NCBI GenBank assembly: GCA_050730855.1
Contig: JBOHNU010000006.1
Coordinates: forward strand, 20,712 to 84,711
Length of the DNA: 64,000 bases
Direction of reading: 5' to 3'
Origin: DASRJJ01 sp050730855
GTDB taxonomy: Bacteria > Patescibacteriota > Saccharimonadia > Saccharimonadales > UBA4665
This document shows positions 1-8,230 of this stretch, piece by piece (position 1 is the stretch's first letter; every line of letters begins with the position of its first letter). The translations under genes were made by a program, and so were the position numbers. Under the pieces are notes generated by a model. That model did no database searches. It was not told the DNA's origin and was given only the letters and a program-made list of their open reading frames with translations.

Positions 1-77
1 TCCACCCGCTAGCGTGTTCCGATCTCAACTCCGACATTTATATAATCATGTACTTTTATACCAAAAATGTCAAAACT

Positions 78-473
78 TTATCGCTTGCTTGTAAAATCCA
101 GGGCGCAGGAGTTGATGCAGTAGTGTTTGCCGCTGGGTGAATCGCTGGCCTCGAACATGTGGCCAAGGTGGCTGCCGCAAACGGTGCATATAACTTCGGT
201 GCGCTGCATGCCTAACGATTTATCCGGTTCGAGTTTGACCGCGCCCGGAACGGCCTCGGAAAAGCTCGGCCAGCCTTCCAGCCCCGGATCGGTCGACTCG
301 TACTTGGCGCCGCTTTTAAAAATCACGTTGCCGCAGGCGGCGCACTGGTAGTCGCCGGTTTTGGTATTTTGCAGCAGCTCGCCAGAAAATGGCACTTCGG
401 TGCCTTTCTCACGCAGCACATGGTACTGCTCAGGTGTCAGTTTTTTCTTCCACTCTTCGTCGCTGAATTTCAT
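78..473 (-). CDS. msrB: Peptide-methionine (R)-S-oxide reductase MsrB
   Basis: 131 aa, the usual length of a stand-alone SelR/MsrB domain. It reduces methionine-R-sulfoxide in oxidised proteins. Visible: two zinc CxxC pairs (C44/C47 and C96/C99), the GWPSF substrate-pocket motif near residue 68, the GSHLGHMF motif near 100, and the catalytic cysteine C119 in HYCINS. It reads away from mscL with only 5 bp between them, so the two may be co-transcribed. The cytosolic location follows from the absence of a signal peptide. The identification is firm. Confidence 0.96.
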   Translation of the reverse strand: MKFSDEEWKKKLTPEQYHVLREKGTEVPFSGELLQNTKTGDYQCAACGNVIFKSGAKYESTDPGLEGWPSFSEAVPGAVKLEPDKSLGMQRTEVICTVCGSHLGHMFEASDSPSGKHYCINSCALDFTSKR

Positions 474-478
474 CCCAC

Positions 479-946
479 CTAATCCTTTTTTTTCGCTAGT
501 TTGTCCAATCGCAACAATTTGTATCCGACGTAAATAAGAATGGCGACCATTATAAAGGTAAACAGCGAGTACGCAATCGCGCCCCAGCCGATGGCCACTT
601 CTTTACTACCAATGGTCATCATAAAAGTCTTGGCGCTTAGGGCTTGCTGACCCGGCAGCAGCAGCTCGGTAACGGGGTTTACGAAACTGGCCATAATGGT
701 GTCCACCACGGCTTTGATTTGAATACCGAGCACCAAACCGATACCAATGCTAATAACGCTTTGCTCGCGCAAAAATTCGGTGAAGCCGCTGACTTGTTTT
801 CTGGCCTGGTTGGTAACGACTTCGTTCACTGCTTCGGCGGCGGCACCTGGGCTCAGGTTGCTCAGCTTGGTTTTAATTTCCTCTACCTGACGGTGCTTTT
901 CGGCCGGAGGGAGACTCTTCTTGTCGTCATTTGGTTGGGTTGCCAT
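479..946 (-). CDS. mscL: MscL-family large-conductance mechanosensitive channel
   Basis: About 155 aa. It opens under membrane tension to release solutes on osmotic downshock. The core FTEFLREQSVISIGIGLVLG segment (first helix with the MscL glycine pattern), the second membrane helix around residues 120-140 and the basic C-terminal tail fit the family. There is an unusually long polar N-terminal extension of about 50 residues before the first helix. An upstream ATG at 964 exists, but I chose the ATG at 946 because a TATAAT box (953-958) ends 6 bp before it, which predicts a leaderless message. Divergence from textbook MscL is moderate. Confidence 0.85.
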   Translation of the reverse strand: MATQPNDDKKSLPPAEKHRQVEEIKTKLSNLSPGAAAEAVNEVVTNQARKQVSGFTEFLREQSVISIGIGLVLGIQIKAVVDTIMASFVNPVTELLLPGQQALSAKTFMMTIGSKEVAIGWGAIAYSLFTFIMVAILIYVGYKLLRLDKLAKKKD

Positions 947-952
947 ATTGTA

Positions 953-958
953 ATTATA
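953..958 (-). promoter_or_regulatory. -10 box of mscL, leaderless spacing
   Basis: TATAAT on the minus strand, followed by 6 bp (TACAAT) and then the ATG at 946. No good -35 is seen. Transcription would start at or within one base of the ATG. Confidence 0.55.
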
Positions 959-1064
959 CCGCAACTTCTTACGAGATATTCGGCACGCCGGGCACTATCG
1001 CAAATCCACCGCAAAAATGGCGTTCTCCGTTTTGGCTTTCGATGGCTACTACCCCTGGAACAAA

Positions 1065-2741
1065 CTACATTTTTTCTGGAGCAGTAATGCCTAGGATCGT
1101 TAGGCCGTCTTTTAGCACATCTGCGTACAAAGCGACTAGTTGCGTACGGGTTGCTTGGCGATCGCTGCCGACGACACGGTTGTGTTCGTAAAAACGGTTG
1201 AAGGCTTGGGCGAGTTCGTACAGGTAGGTGCAGACGTGGTGCGGCATAAGCTCTTGGACTGCTTTTTGCAGGACTTCCGGGTAATCGCTAATTTTGCGCG
1301 CCAGTGCTCGTTCGCCGGGTTCGAATCCCTCATCCCCAGCCATGCGTCCAGGTGCGGCCTTAGCCAAAATACTGCGTGCGCGGGCGTGGGCGTACTGCAA
1401 ATACGGCCCGCTGTTGCCCTCCAAGCTAACAGACTCAGCCGGATTGTAGATGATATCTGCGCCGATGCGCTGTTTCAAAAACGCGTACTTTACCGCGCCT
1501 AGCACCGCTTGCTCGTCGTCCCTGCCAGTGGTTTGCTTGTTAGCTTCGGCTGCGGCCTTGAGTACATCGATTGCTCGCAAAAAATTCCCTTTGCGGCTGC
1601 TCATCTTTACGCCGCCTTGCAGTTTTACCAACCCGTGCGTCAAATGTTTGACGCCGGCAGTCAAGTCTGGCGCAAACTGTTCAATGCTCTTCATCACTAC
1701 CGCTAAATACTGCTCCTGCTCGTTGCCGGTAATATAAATCGATACATCGTAGTGGTAGTCCTGCCACTTGCGTATGATAAGTCCGACATCTTTGGCTTCG
1801 TACGTTGGCAGGCCACCAGAGTTGATGAACACGCGAGTGTGCAGGTCGTGCGCCTCGCCCTTAAAGACAACGGCGCCGTCACTTTCTTCGTAAACACCTT
1901 TGGCGAGCTGTTCCTTTACTGTTGCAAGGCCAAGTGACGCCGTTTGACTTTCGGGATAATACTTCTCAAATTTGGTGCCGATGCGAGCATAAAATTCGTC
2001 AAAATAATCGTAGCTCCATTGGCGGCAGGTCCAATAAATTTGTGCGAACGGCGTGTCGTAATCCTCTTCGTTGTGCAGTTGATACACTCGTTTGTTTAGG
2101 GCGATAATTTCTGCTTTGGCCGTTTCGTTTTCTTCGTAAGCCTGCGTGCCCGCGACGTAGCATTTTGCCATCCATTCGGCATGTTGATCTGGCGCGATCT
2201 GCTGCAACTTCTCGGGGTTTTCGCCGCCTAGTTTTTGCAAAATTGCCCACATGGTTTTAGCCACATGCAGGCCGACATCGCCGCCAAAATTCACGCGGTG
2301 CACTGTGCCACCGGCAACCTCAACCAAATTTGAGATAGCATCGCCTACCACGCTGGTGTACAAATGGCCGGCGTGCAGTACCTTGAATGGATTTGGGTCG
2401 GAATATTCGCTAACGACGGTTTTGCCTTCGTAGAGAATCGGCTTCACCACCGGCGCGCCCAGCGCTTGGTCCAGCACCAGCCGGTCACTCAAGCGAATAT
2501 TGATAAATCCAGGCCCGGCAACGGTCACTTCTTGTACATCGGGCGTCAGCGCCTCGAACAACAACGGCACTAGCTCCTCGGCGATATCGCGCGGGCTTCG
2601 CTTTAACTGGCCAGCCAACTGCATGGCTACGTTTGTGGCGTAATCGCCAAACTGCTCATCGGCTATTGTTAATTCTGGCCGCACTTGTAGCGCAAAGTGT
2701 TTAGTAACGACTTTGCTCAAAATCTCACGGATCTCTTCCAT
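1065..2741 (-). CDS. argS: Arginyl-tRNA synthetase
   Basis: 558 aa, full length for ArgRS. It charges tRNA-Arg for translation. Visible: an N-terminal additional domain, the class I HIGH motif in the form HAGH after SDPNPFKVL (near residue 115-125), a KMSKS-equivalent VKMSSRKG near residue 380, and the C-terminal DALR anticodon-binding domain ending in GLTILGITAPEKM. The start ATG at 2741 is set by a TATACT box whose last base lies 7 bp upstream, so the mRNA is probably leaderless. The DUF1361 gene upstream ends only 22 bp away, but the promoter here is its own. Confidence 0.96.
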   Translation of the reverse strand: MEEIREILSKVVTKHFALQVRPELTIADEQFGDYATNVAMQLAGQLKRSPRDIAEELVPLLFEALTPDVQEVTVAGPGFINIRLSDRLVLDQALGAPVVKPILYEGKTVVSEYSDPNPFKVLHAGHLYTSVVGDAISNLVEVAGGTVHRVNFGGDVGLHVAKTMWAILQKLGGENPEKLQQIAPDQHAEWMAKCYVAGTQAYEENETAKAEIIALNKRVYQLHNEEDYDTPFAQIYWTCRQWSYDYFDEFYARIGTKFEKYYPESQTASLGLATVKEQLAKGVYEESDGAVVFKGEAHDLHTRVFINSGGLPTYEAKDVGLIIRKWQDYHYDVSIYITGNEQEQYLAVVMKSIEQFAPDLTAGVKHLTHGLVKLQGGVKMSSRKGNFLRAIDVLKAAAEANKQTTGRDDEQAVLGAVKYAFLKQRIGADIIYNPAESVSLEGNSGPYLQYAHARARSILAKAAPGRMAGDEGFEPGERALARKISDYPEVLQKAVQELMPHHVCTYLYELAQAFNRFYEHNRVVGSDRQATRTQLVALYADVLKDGLTILGITAPEKM

Positions 2742-2748
2742 TAGTTTC

Positions 2749-2754
2749 AGTATA
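2749..2754 (-). promoter_or_regulatory. Extended -10 box of argS, leaderless spacing
   Basis: TGT-TATACT on the minus strand (a TGn-extended -10), 7 bp (GAAACTA), then the argS ATG at 2741. Confidence 0.6.
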
Positions 2755-2763
2755 ACAGATATG

Positions 2764-3438
2764 TCAGTGCTTTTGCGTGCGGGCGGCGCGCAGCATGTGC
2801 CACACTACGATGTATACGCTGGCAAGCAGCACAAAAAAGCTGAAGGTGGTGGAGAAAACTTGCGGATGGGCGCTTGGGTTGATAATCCGGTCGGACACGT
2901 CAAAAATTACGCTGGCCGGGTTGAATAAAATATCCCAGGTGTTCCAGCGCAAATCGCGGCCGATGTAAATTGCAAAACTGGCAAGCAGCAGCACCCCGCC
3001 CACCAACAGCGCGCTCGCGCGCCGGCTAAGGCGCTTCAAAAACTCCTGATGTACCAAAAACAAACTGAGGTAACCGAGCATCAGGCCGTTCAAAATAAAC
3101 GAAGTAAACATTACGACATCGAACAAAACATAGAGACGCGGCACTTCGTACAGATGAATGTAGTCGGTCAACATATAAAAGCTGTTGGGCAAAAAAAGTA
3201 CCCACGCCACCGTTATGGCCAGCGGCAGCCAGTTCGACCAAAGCCGGCTGCGCAGCACCTTGGCCAGCCAAAGTACCAGCGCCAGCGGAATCCAGGCCAA
3301 AAATAGATTCCACACCAGGTATGAATAAGCAAACTCGCTGTTATCGATGCCGGCAATCAAATACAACACCAGGCTCACCGCGTTGGCGCCGAGCAGCGCC
3401 AACCCCAGCCGTAACCGCGAAGACATATAAAACTTCAT
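2764..3438 (-). CDS. DUF1361 family multi-pass membrane protein
   Basis: About 224 aa with six or seven hydrophobic helices. The WNLFLAWIPL segment and the LFLPNSFYMLTDYIHL segment match the DUF1361 family, whose function is unknown. A longer reading frame upstream (to 3612) overlaps the deacetylase gene and has a cysteine/arginine-rich non-coding-like composition, so I rejected it. The ATG at 3438 lies 6 bp after a TATAAT box that overlaps the end of the upstream gene. It sits between a PIG-L deacetylase and argS, and the neighbours do not reveal its role. Confidence 0.82.
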   Translation of the reverse strand: MKFYMSSRLRLGLALLGANAVSLVLYLIAGIDNSEFAYSYLVWNLFLAWIPLALVLWLAKVLRSRLWSNWLPLAITVAWVLFLPNSFYMLTDYIHLYEVPRLYVLFDVVMFTSFILNGLMLGYLSLFLVHQEFLKRLSRRASALLVGGVLLLASFAIYIGRDLRWNTWDILFNPASVIFDVSDRIINPSAHPQVFSTTFSFFVLLASVYIVVWHMLRAARTQKH

Positions 3439-3444
3439 CCTCTC

Positions 3445-3450
3445 ATTATA
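3445..3450 (-). promoter_or_regulatory. -10 box of the DUF1361 gene, leaderless spacing
   Basis: TATAAT on the minus strand, then GAGAGG (6 bp), then ATG. The GAGAGG could be mistaken for an SD, but it directly abuts the ATG and would be too close to function as one. Confidence 0.55.
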
Positions 3451-4189
3451 CCTTGCCCGGGGTGGCACGTACGAAACACTCTTGTCCGAAGGCTCCCTCT
3501 TGGTCGGCCTGCGGCACAGCGCGCAGCACGCGCTCCATTTGGGAGGGCATGGCCGCCAGCGCGCGTAACTTTTGCCGGAGTAACGGCGCCGGCAACTCCA
3601 GAGCAATCGCACAGTCCTCCGCCGCTTCCAGTGGCGGTTTGTCGATACTAAAAAACAGGTTTATTTGTTTGTCCAGCGGAACTAAAAATTGTTCGTACTG
3701 CTTTGGCTCATAAACGGCATGGAAAACGGCTGGCTGGGGTGCGGTGCGCCGTACGGCCGTATCCACCCACTTGCTAACTGTTTGATGGTCGGGGTGGCCG
3801 GTTAGACCATCGGAGCCAAAGGTGACAATACTTTTTGGCCGAACGGTGTTGATGAGTTTGGCGATCTTCTCTGCTGCCGCGGCGTGGTCGGCTGTAGCGC
3901 AGTGGCCATCGCGGTAGCCAAGCCAGTGGTGCTCGGTAATACCCAAAAGCTGCAAAGCCGCCGCTAGCTCTTTGGCGCGGATGTCGCCTATCCGCGCGCT
4001 CGGCCAGCGCGATTCGTCCGGCGTCTGCCCCTTTTCACCCCTAGTGGCAGTGACGCATACTACGCGCTGGCCGTTTTGCACTGCGGCTGCTAGCAACCCG
4101 CCTGCCACAAACGTCTCGTCATCCGGATGCGCCCACACCGCCAAAACCGCGCCCAGGCGCTTAACATCCGCGGCCGCAACTACGGACAT
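3446..4189 (-). CDS. PIG-L/LmbE family deacetylase
   Basis: 247 aa. The AHPDDE motif at residues 20-25 is the zinc-binding and catalytic signature of the LmbE/PIG-L family of N-acetylglucosamine (or related sugar) de-N-acetylases. The second zinc-ligand region is probably the GHPDHQTV segment near residue 130. The substrate cannot be told from sequence. Candidates are an amino-sugar conjugate for the envelope or a small-thiol precursor. It lies 4 bp downstream of the phosphoglucose/phosphomannose isomerase gene and is probably co-transcribed with it, which fits a sugar-related role. Confidence 0.9.
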   Translation of the reverse strand: MSVVAAADVKRLGAVLAVWAHPDDETFVAGGLLAAAVQNGQRVVCVTATRGEKGQTPDESRWPSARIGDIRAKELAAALQLLGITEHHWLGYRDGHCATADHAAAAEKIAKLINTVRPKSIVTFGSDGLTGHPDHQTVSKWVDTAVRRTAPQPAVFHAVYEPKQYEQFLVPLDKQINLFFSIDKPPLEAAEDCAIALELPAPLLRQKLRALAAMPSQMERVLRAVPQADQEGAFGQECFVRATPGKV

Positions 4190-4193
4190 AAAA

Positions 4194-5234
4194 TTATTTA
4201 TCCAATTCTAGTTTTAACTTTTCTACTAAATCTACTGGTGTTGGATCCAGACCGTTCAGAAGTGCCAAATACAAACTGGTAAAATCGCCCATGATGGCCG
4301 CCCATAGAAGCTGCCGGGGAATTGTATCACCCATAACTTCTACAACCTCTGGTGCCGGCCGCTTGCCAGAGAGCAGCCTTTCCGTAACTTCAAATCGTTT
4401 CTGCACACGCGGCTGTTCAAGCCTGGAGCGAAGCTCTATAACCGCATACGGCTTAGAAATAGGGTGGCTGCTCCAACCTATAAACTCGTTGTGGTTAAAC
4501 TCGGGGAGTTGGTTCCACCAAGCGACGTTTTTAGCGTTTTCATTTATACAAATCTTCCACTTGTTGGCAGCGGGCGCCAGTTTCGGACCGCTATAGACGA
4601 CCACACTCTTCCCCATAAGTTCAAGCGCCAGACGTTTGGCTGGATTCTTCTCGGTCGGTACGGTCGGCTCCCATGCGTCTACTTGACCCCCTACCCATTC
4701 TCCCGCTTCTCGCATCTCTTGCAGGCTGCCCTGAGGCACCAACCCAAGCGCTTCTAGCAGCTGTAAACTGGCGCTCAAAAAATAGAACGACGACATCCGG
4801 GGCTGGATGCCTCCTGGAATATGGAATAAAGGATAGTTTGATCGCTTGGCGCGTTCTACCAGCTTGCCGCCCGCGGCAAATACTGCTATCTGTGCACCCC
4901 TTTGTTCAGCATCGTCGAGCGCCGAAAGCGTCTCTTCGGTGTTGCCCGAATAGCTTGAAGCGATAAAAAGAGTGTTTCCATTTACATAAGAGGGCAGACT
5001 GTAGTTGCGTACAATTTCAAACGGCACTGCCAGGCCTGGCCATGAGCTCAAAAAAACCGCGTACAAGGCCGACCCGCCCATACCGCCAAGCACTACATTG
5101 TGTACTGCATCTTTTTGTTCGAAGGCCACATCAAAGTTATGCAATAATTGTTTCCATTGGCCACCAACCACTCCCAGAGCGTCCTGTTTATCTTTTTGAT
5201 GAATGTACTTTAGGTCGTCGAGCATTGCGGTCAT
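4194..5234 (-). CDS. Bifunctional phosphoglucose/phosphomannose isomerase
   Basis: 346 aa, the size of the archaeal/CPR-type bifunctional PGI/PMI. It interconverts glucose-6-P, fructose-6-P and mannose-6-P. It carries an SIS fold with GMGGSAL near residue 50, the phosphosugar-binding SSYSGNTEETL near residue 93-103, and the C-terminal EFNHNEFIGW motif near residue 245 typical of the bact-PGI_C domain. An AGGA ribosome binding site stands 7 bp before the ATG and a TATAAT lies about 38 bp upstream (5272-5277), so this message has a leader. It supplies precursors for the glycan locus. Confidence 0.93.
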   Translation of the reverse strand: MTAMLDDLKYIHQKDKQDALGVVGGQWKQLLHNFDVAFEQKDAVHNVVLGGMGGSALYAVFLSSWPGLAVPFEIVRNYSLPSYVNGNTLFIASSYSGNTEETLSALDDAEQRGAQIAVFAAGGKLVERAKRSNYPLFHIPGGIQPRMSSFYFLSASLQLLEALGLVPQGSLQEMREAGEWVGGQVDAWEPTVPTEKNPAKRLALELMGKSVVVYSGPKLAPAANKWKICINENAKNVAWWNQLPEFNHNEFIGWSSHPISKPYAVIELRSRLEQPRVQKRFEVTERLLSGKRPAPEVVEVMGDTIPRQLLWAAIMGDFTSLYLALLNGLDPTPVDLVEKLKLELDK

Positions 5235-5310
5235 TTAAAATCCTTGTGCTTACATTGTGTTGTGCTGTATTATTATAGCAATTACTTGCGTAACAAATTG
5301 AGTGGAGCTT

Positions 5311-5832
5311 ATGTACGACGATCCCAACGCAAACAACCAGGGAGACAACACTCCGCCGCCAATGGCGGACACACCTATAGCCAACGACGGGCCGGGGGCT
5401 TTAAGCGATTCTACGCCGGCTGACGATACGTCTTCTTCCGGTACCGGCGTGGACTTTACGGCGCCGGCGGCCACGCCGCAGGACAACAGCGGCCTTGGCA
5501 GCATATTCGACGACGCCCCGGCTGAGTCCAGGCCTTCCGACAAACCCCAAGCCGCTGGCATCCCGGCAGACACCACTTCCGAGCCAAGCGACTTGCTAGA
5601 CCTAAAACGCCAAGCGCTCGAACAGCTAACTCCGCTGGTCGACCACCTAGACCAAACTCCCAAAGAAGAGTTCCGCACCACCATGATGATGATCCAAGCT
5701 ACCGACAACCAAGGACTTGTAAAAAAGGCGTTTGACGCCGCACAGAAAATCGAGGACGACAAAGAGCGCGCTCAGGCGTTTCTGGACATCATCAACGAAA
5801 TAAACTACTTTACCCAACAGCACCAGGAATAG
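5311..5832 (+). CDS. Acidic hypothetical protein
   Basis: 173 aa from the ATG at 5311 (a GTG at 5302 would add three residues; GGAG lies just upstream of the ATG). The first 95 residues are disordered and rich in Asp, Pro, Ser and Thr, with no signal peptide or membrane helix. The last 75 are predicted helical (DLLDLKRQALEQLTPLVDHL and a second helix pair). I do not recognise a family. It is transcribed divergently from the isomerase gene and ends 22 bp before a strong bidirectional terminator. The composition is that of a soluble cytosolic protein. Confidence 0.8.
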   Translation: MYDDPNANNQGDNTPPPMADTPIANDGPGALSDSTPADDTSSSGTGVDFTAPAATPQDNSGLGSIFDDAPAESRPSDKPQAAGIPADTTSEPSDLLDLKRQALEQLTPLVDHLDQTPKEEFRTTMMMIQATDNQGLVKKAFDAAQKIEDDKERAQAFLDIINEINYFTQQHQE

Positions 5833-5853
5833 TACGCGCTCCTAGGCCACACT

Positions 5854-5881
5854 AAAAAGACCGGGCGAACCCGGTCTTTTT
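5854..5881. terminator. Bidirectional intrinsic terminator
   Basis: A 12-bp perfect stem AAAAAGACCGGG / CCCGGTCTTTTT with a CGAA loop. It gives a T-tract on either strand and serves the gene ending at 5832 and groEL ending at 5916. Confidence 0.92.
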
Positions 5882-5915
5882 GTATGTTTGTTTGAGTTTA
5901 TTGTAGCACCTAGTG

Positions 5916-7562
5916 CTACATCATGCCCATGCCGGACATGTCGGGAGCGCCTGCGGCTTCCTTCTTTTCCGGCACTTCTACTACCAGCGCACCCATGGTC
6001 ATGCTGGTGCCGGCGATGGAGACGGCGTTTAACAAAGCCTCTTTGGTAACGCGGGCAGGGTCAACCACGCCTACGGCCTTGAGGTCTACCAGCTTGCTGG
6101 GGTCGTTGACGTTGACGCCCATCCCCGATTTGGCGGCGCGGACTAGCGGCAGCCATTCGTCGGCGTTGAGGCCGGCGTTGGTTAGCAGTACGCGGAATGG
6201 TTGCTCCAGCGCTTGCTTGAGAATTACTTTGCCAGCCGAGATGGTGGCATCGTCGTGGTTACTAACAGCGATAGTGGCACTCAGGTTTACGAAGGTGACG
6301 CCACCGCCGGGCACCACACCTTCGGCCAATGCGGCCTTCACGGCGGCTACGGCGTCGTCCACGCGGAATTTCTTTTCCTCAATCTCAGTTTCGGTAGCGC
6401 CGCCGACTTTGATTACAGCCACTTTGCCGCCCAAAGCAGCGCGGCGTTTGTCCAGCTGCTCGCGGTCGTACTCGCTGGTGCTGCTGGCGGCCTGAGCGCT
6501 AATTTGCTTGATGCGCGCGTTCACGTCGGCAACTGTACCGGCACCTTCGATTATAGTGGTGCCGTCCTTGCCAACAATCACCTTGCGGGCGGAGCCGATC
6601 ATGCCCAGCTCCACACTCTCGAAGGTGTGGCCGAGGTCTTCGGAAATCACCGTCGCGCCGGTAAGGATGGCGATGTCTTCCAAAATATCTTTGCGGCGGT
6701 CGCCAAAGCTCGGCGCCTTAACCGCAACGGTATTAAACACACCCTTAAGGCGGTTCAAAATGAGGGTGGCCAGCGCTTCGCCTTCAACTTCCTCAGCAAT
6801 AAGCACGAGGTCTTTCTTGCCCGATTGCGCCAGCTTCTCGAGCACCGGCAGGAACTCCTGGATTGAGCTAATTTTTTTGTCGGTTACTACAACCGCCGGC
6901 TTGGTGTAAACAGCTTCCATGCGGGCGGTGTCGGTCACCATGTAGGGGCTGACGTAGCCCTTGTCGAAGGTGAAGCCCTCGACCACTTCACTTTCGAGCG
7001 AAAGTCCCTGGCCTTCTTCTACTGTTACCACACCGTCGCGGCCGACTTTGTCCATAACGTCGGCAATGAGGTCGCCAATTTGGGCGTCACCGGCCGAGAT
7101 AGTTGCCACTTCGGCGATGCGCTTTTTGTTGGCGGCAATGTCTTCGCGCATGCCGTCTAGCTTGGCGATCACCTCGTGCGCGGCAGCCTCCAAACCTTTG
7201 CGGAGCAACATCGGGTTGTGGCCGGCGGCAATAAGTTTGTTCGCCTCGTTCAGAATATGGTAGGTCAGCACGGTTACGGTGGTGGTGCCATCACCGGCGA
7301 CGTCGTTCATTTTGCTGGCGGCTTGTTTGATCAACTCGGCACCAACCTTGTAGCCCAGAGTTTCGTCGTCAACGTCGCCCAGCTCTACACCTTTAGCGAC
7401 GGTAACGCCGTCGTGCGTAACGGTCGGCGCGCCGTAGCTTTTGCTAATCACCACGTTGCGGCCCTTGGGACCCATGGTGGTTTTAACTGCGTCATACAAA
7501 ATTTGTGCACCGGCAAGCACACGCTTGCGGGCATCGTCGTCGTAAAATACTTTTTTAGCCAT
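5916..7562 (-). CDS. groEL: Chaperonin GroEL (Hsp60)
   Basis: 548 aa, normal length. It forms the 14-mer folding chamber with GroES and ATP. Visible: the ATP-binding AGDGTTTVTVL segment near residue 87, the apical domain, the equatorial GGGVTFVN segment near 415 and the flexible Gly-Met tail ending GMGMM. It follows groES by 12 bp and carries a strong AGGAGG ribosome binding site, so it is the second gene of a groESL operon controlled at the CIRCE element upstream of groES. Confidence 0.98.
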   Translation of the reverse strand: MAKKVFYDDDARKRVLAGAQILYDAVKTTMGPKGRNVVISKSYGAPTVTHDGVTVAKGVELGDVDDETLGYKVGAELIKQAASKMNDVAGDGTTTVTVLTYHILNEANKLIAAGHNPMLLRKGLEAAAHEVIAKLDGMREDIAANKKRIAEVATISAGDAQIGDLIADVMDKVGRDGVVTVEEGQGLSLESEVVEGFTFDKGYVSPYMVTDTARMEAVYTKPAVVVTDKKISSIQEFLPVLEKLAQSGKKDLVLIAEEVEGEALATLILNRLKGVFNTVAVKAPSFGDRRKDILEDIAILTGATVISEDLGHTFESVELGMIGSARKVIVGKDGTTIIEGAGTVADVNARIKQISAQAASSTSEYDREQLDKRRAALGGKVAVIKVGGATETEIEEKKFRVDDAVAAVKAALAEGVVPGGGVTFVNLSATIAVSNHDDATISAGKVILKQALEQPFRVLLTNAGLNADEWLPLVRAAKSGMGVNVNDPSKLVDLKAVGVVDPARVTKEALLNAVSIAGTSMTMGALVVEVPEKKEAAGAPDMSGMGMM

Positions 7563-7574
7563 CTGTAAATCCTC

Positions 7575-7868
7575 CTATTTAATCGTCGCTAGGACGTCTT
7601 CTTCTTTAACTAGCAGGTATGATTTGCCGTCGACCTTAACTTCGGTTTCGCTGTAGTTTTTGTACAAAATGCGGTCGCCGACTTTTACGGTCATCGGCAC
7701 ACGCTCGTTGTCGTCGCCCACTTTGCCCGGGCCAACAGCTGCCACCTTGGCTACTTTCGGCTTTTCGGCCGCGCCGTTCGGCAAGTACAGGCCGCTGGCG
7801 GTTTTGGTGCTGGCCTCTTCGGCCTGGGCGACAATGTAGTCGCCAAGCGGATTGATAGTTGCGCTCAT
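7575..7868 (-). CDS. groES: Co-chaperonin GroES (Hsp10)
   Basis: 97 aa, full length. It caps GroEL. The N-terminal PLGDYIVAQAEE strand, the mobile loop (about residues 17-33), the VGDRILYKNYSETEVKVDG segment and the C-terminal EEDVLATIK ending are typical. An AAGGAGG ribosome binding site precedes the ATG. It is first in the groESL operon. Confidence 0.98.
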   Translation of the reverse strand: MSATINPLGDYIVAQAEEASTKTASGLYLPNGAAEKPKVAKVAAVGPGKVGDDNERVPMTVKVGDRILYKNYSETEVKVDGKSYLLVKEEDVLATIK

Positions 7869-7902
7869 GTAAATCCTCCTTAGTTCTTGATTCTCAAGAG
7901 CG

Positions 7903-7929
7903 TTAGCACTTACAAGTCAAGAGTGCCAA
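7903..7929 (-). promoter_or_regulatory. CIRCE element (HrcA operator) upstream of groESL
   Basis: TTAGCACTT, 9 bp, GAGTGCCAA: the 9-9-9 geometry and core of CIRCE, with one changed base in each arm. It lies between the promoter and groES, as expected for HrcA repression. A second half site, GCACTC (7937-7942), lets the right arm also pair with a neighbour. hrcA is not in the window. Confidence 0.85.
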
Positions 7930-7943
7930 CGCATCAGCACTCA

Positions 7944-7972
7944 CTATAATAGAGCGCCAACTTCCCTGTCAA
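7944..7972 (-). promoter_or_regulatory. groESL promoter
   Basis: On the minus strand TTGACA (7967-7972), 17-bp spacer, TTATAG (7944-7949). This is a consensus sigma-70-type promoter just upstream of the CIRCE element, so HrcA binding would block elongation or initiation. Confidence 0.8.
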
Positions 7973-7975
7973 GCA

Positions 7976-8200
7976 TTACCGCAGCAAGTCGATTTTGATG
8001 TCCGGTTTATACTTTTTGGCCAGGCCGCCGTCCAGCGTTACGAACCGCTTGCACCCCTCGCGCACGGCGCAAGCCACCTGCAGCGCGTCCTCAAAATCGT
8101 TACCTTCGAGTCGCTTGAAAGCCGCATGGCCGTCCTCCGGCAGCACCGGTAGCCATACAAACAGGTCCAGAAAATGTTTCGTGACCAAAAAGCTCACCAT
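7976..8200 (-). pseudogene. C-terminal remnant of a PIN-domain toxin
   Basis: 74 aa matching only the C-terminal half of a VapC-type PIN ribonuclease: DFEDALQVACAVREGCKRFVTLDGGLAKKY holds the conserved acidic and threonine positions of the second half. The N-terminal half, with the first catalytic Asp and the LDTN-like motif, is missing. Upstream there are only about 30 bp before the MurE-like gene ends, and no antitoxin partner is present. I read it as a decayed toxin-antitoxin relic. A functional small protein is less likely. Confidence 0.65.
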
Positions 8201-8230
8201 ACTGTCAATTATCTAGTCAAGTTGAACTTA

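Noticed and set aside
2764..3612. A longer 282-residue version of the DUF1361 protein
   Set aside because: The extra 58 residues are Cys/Arg rich, overlap the deacetylase gene and lack any start signal. The shorter start has a -10 box with the spacing used by other genes here.
5923..6866. Long plus-strand frames across groEL
   Set aside because: They are antisense to a clear, highly conserved GroEL and have Ser/Thr/Ala-rich composition without motifs.
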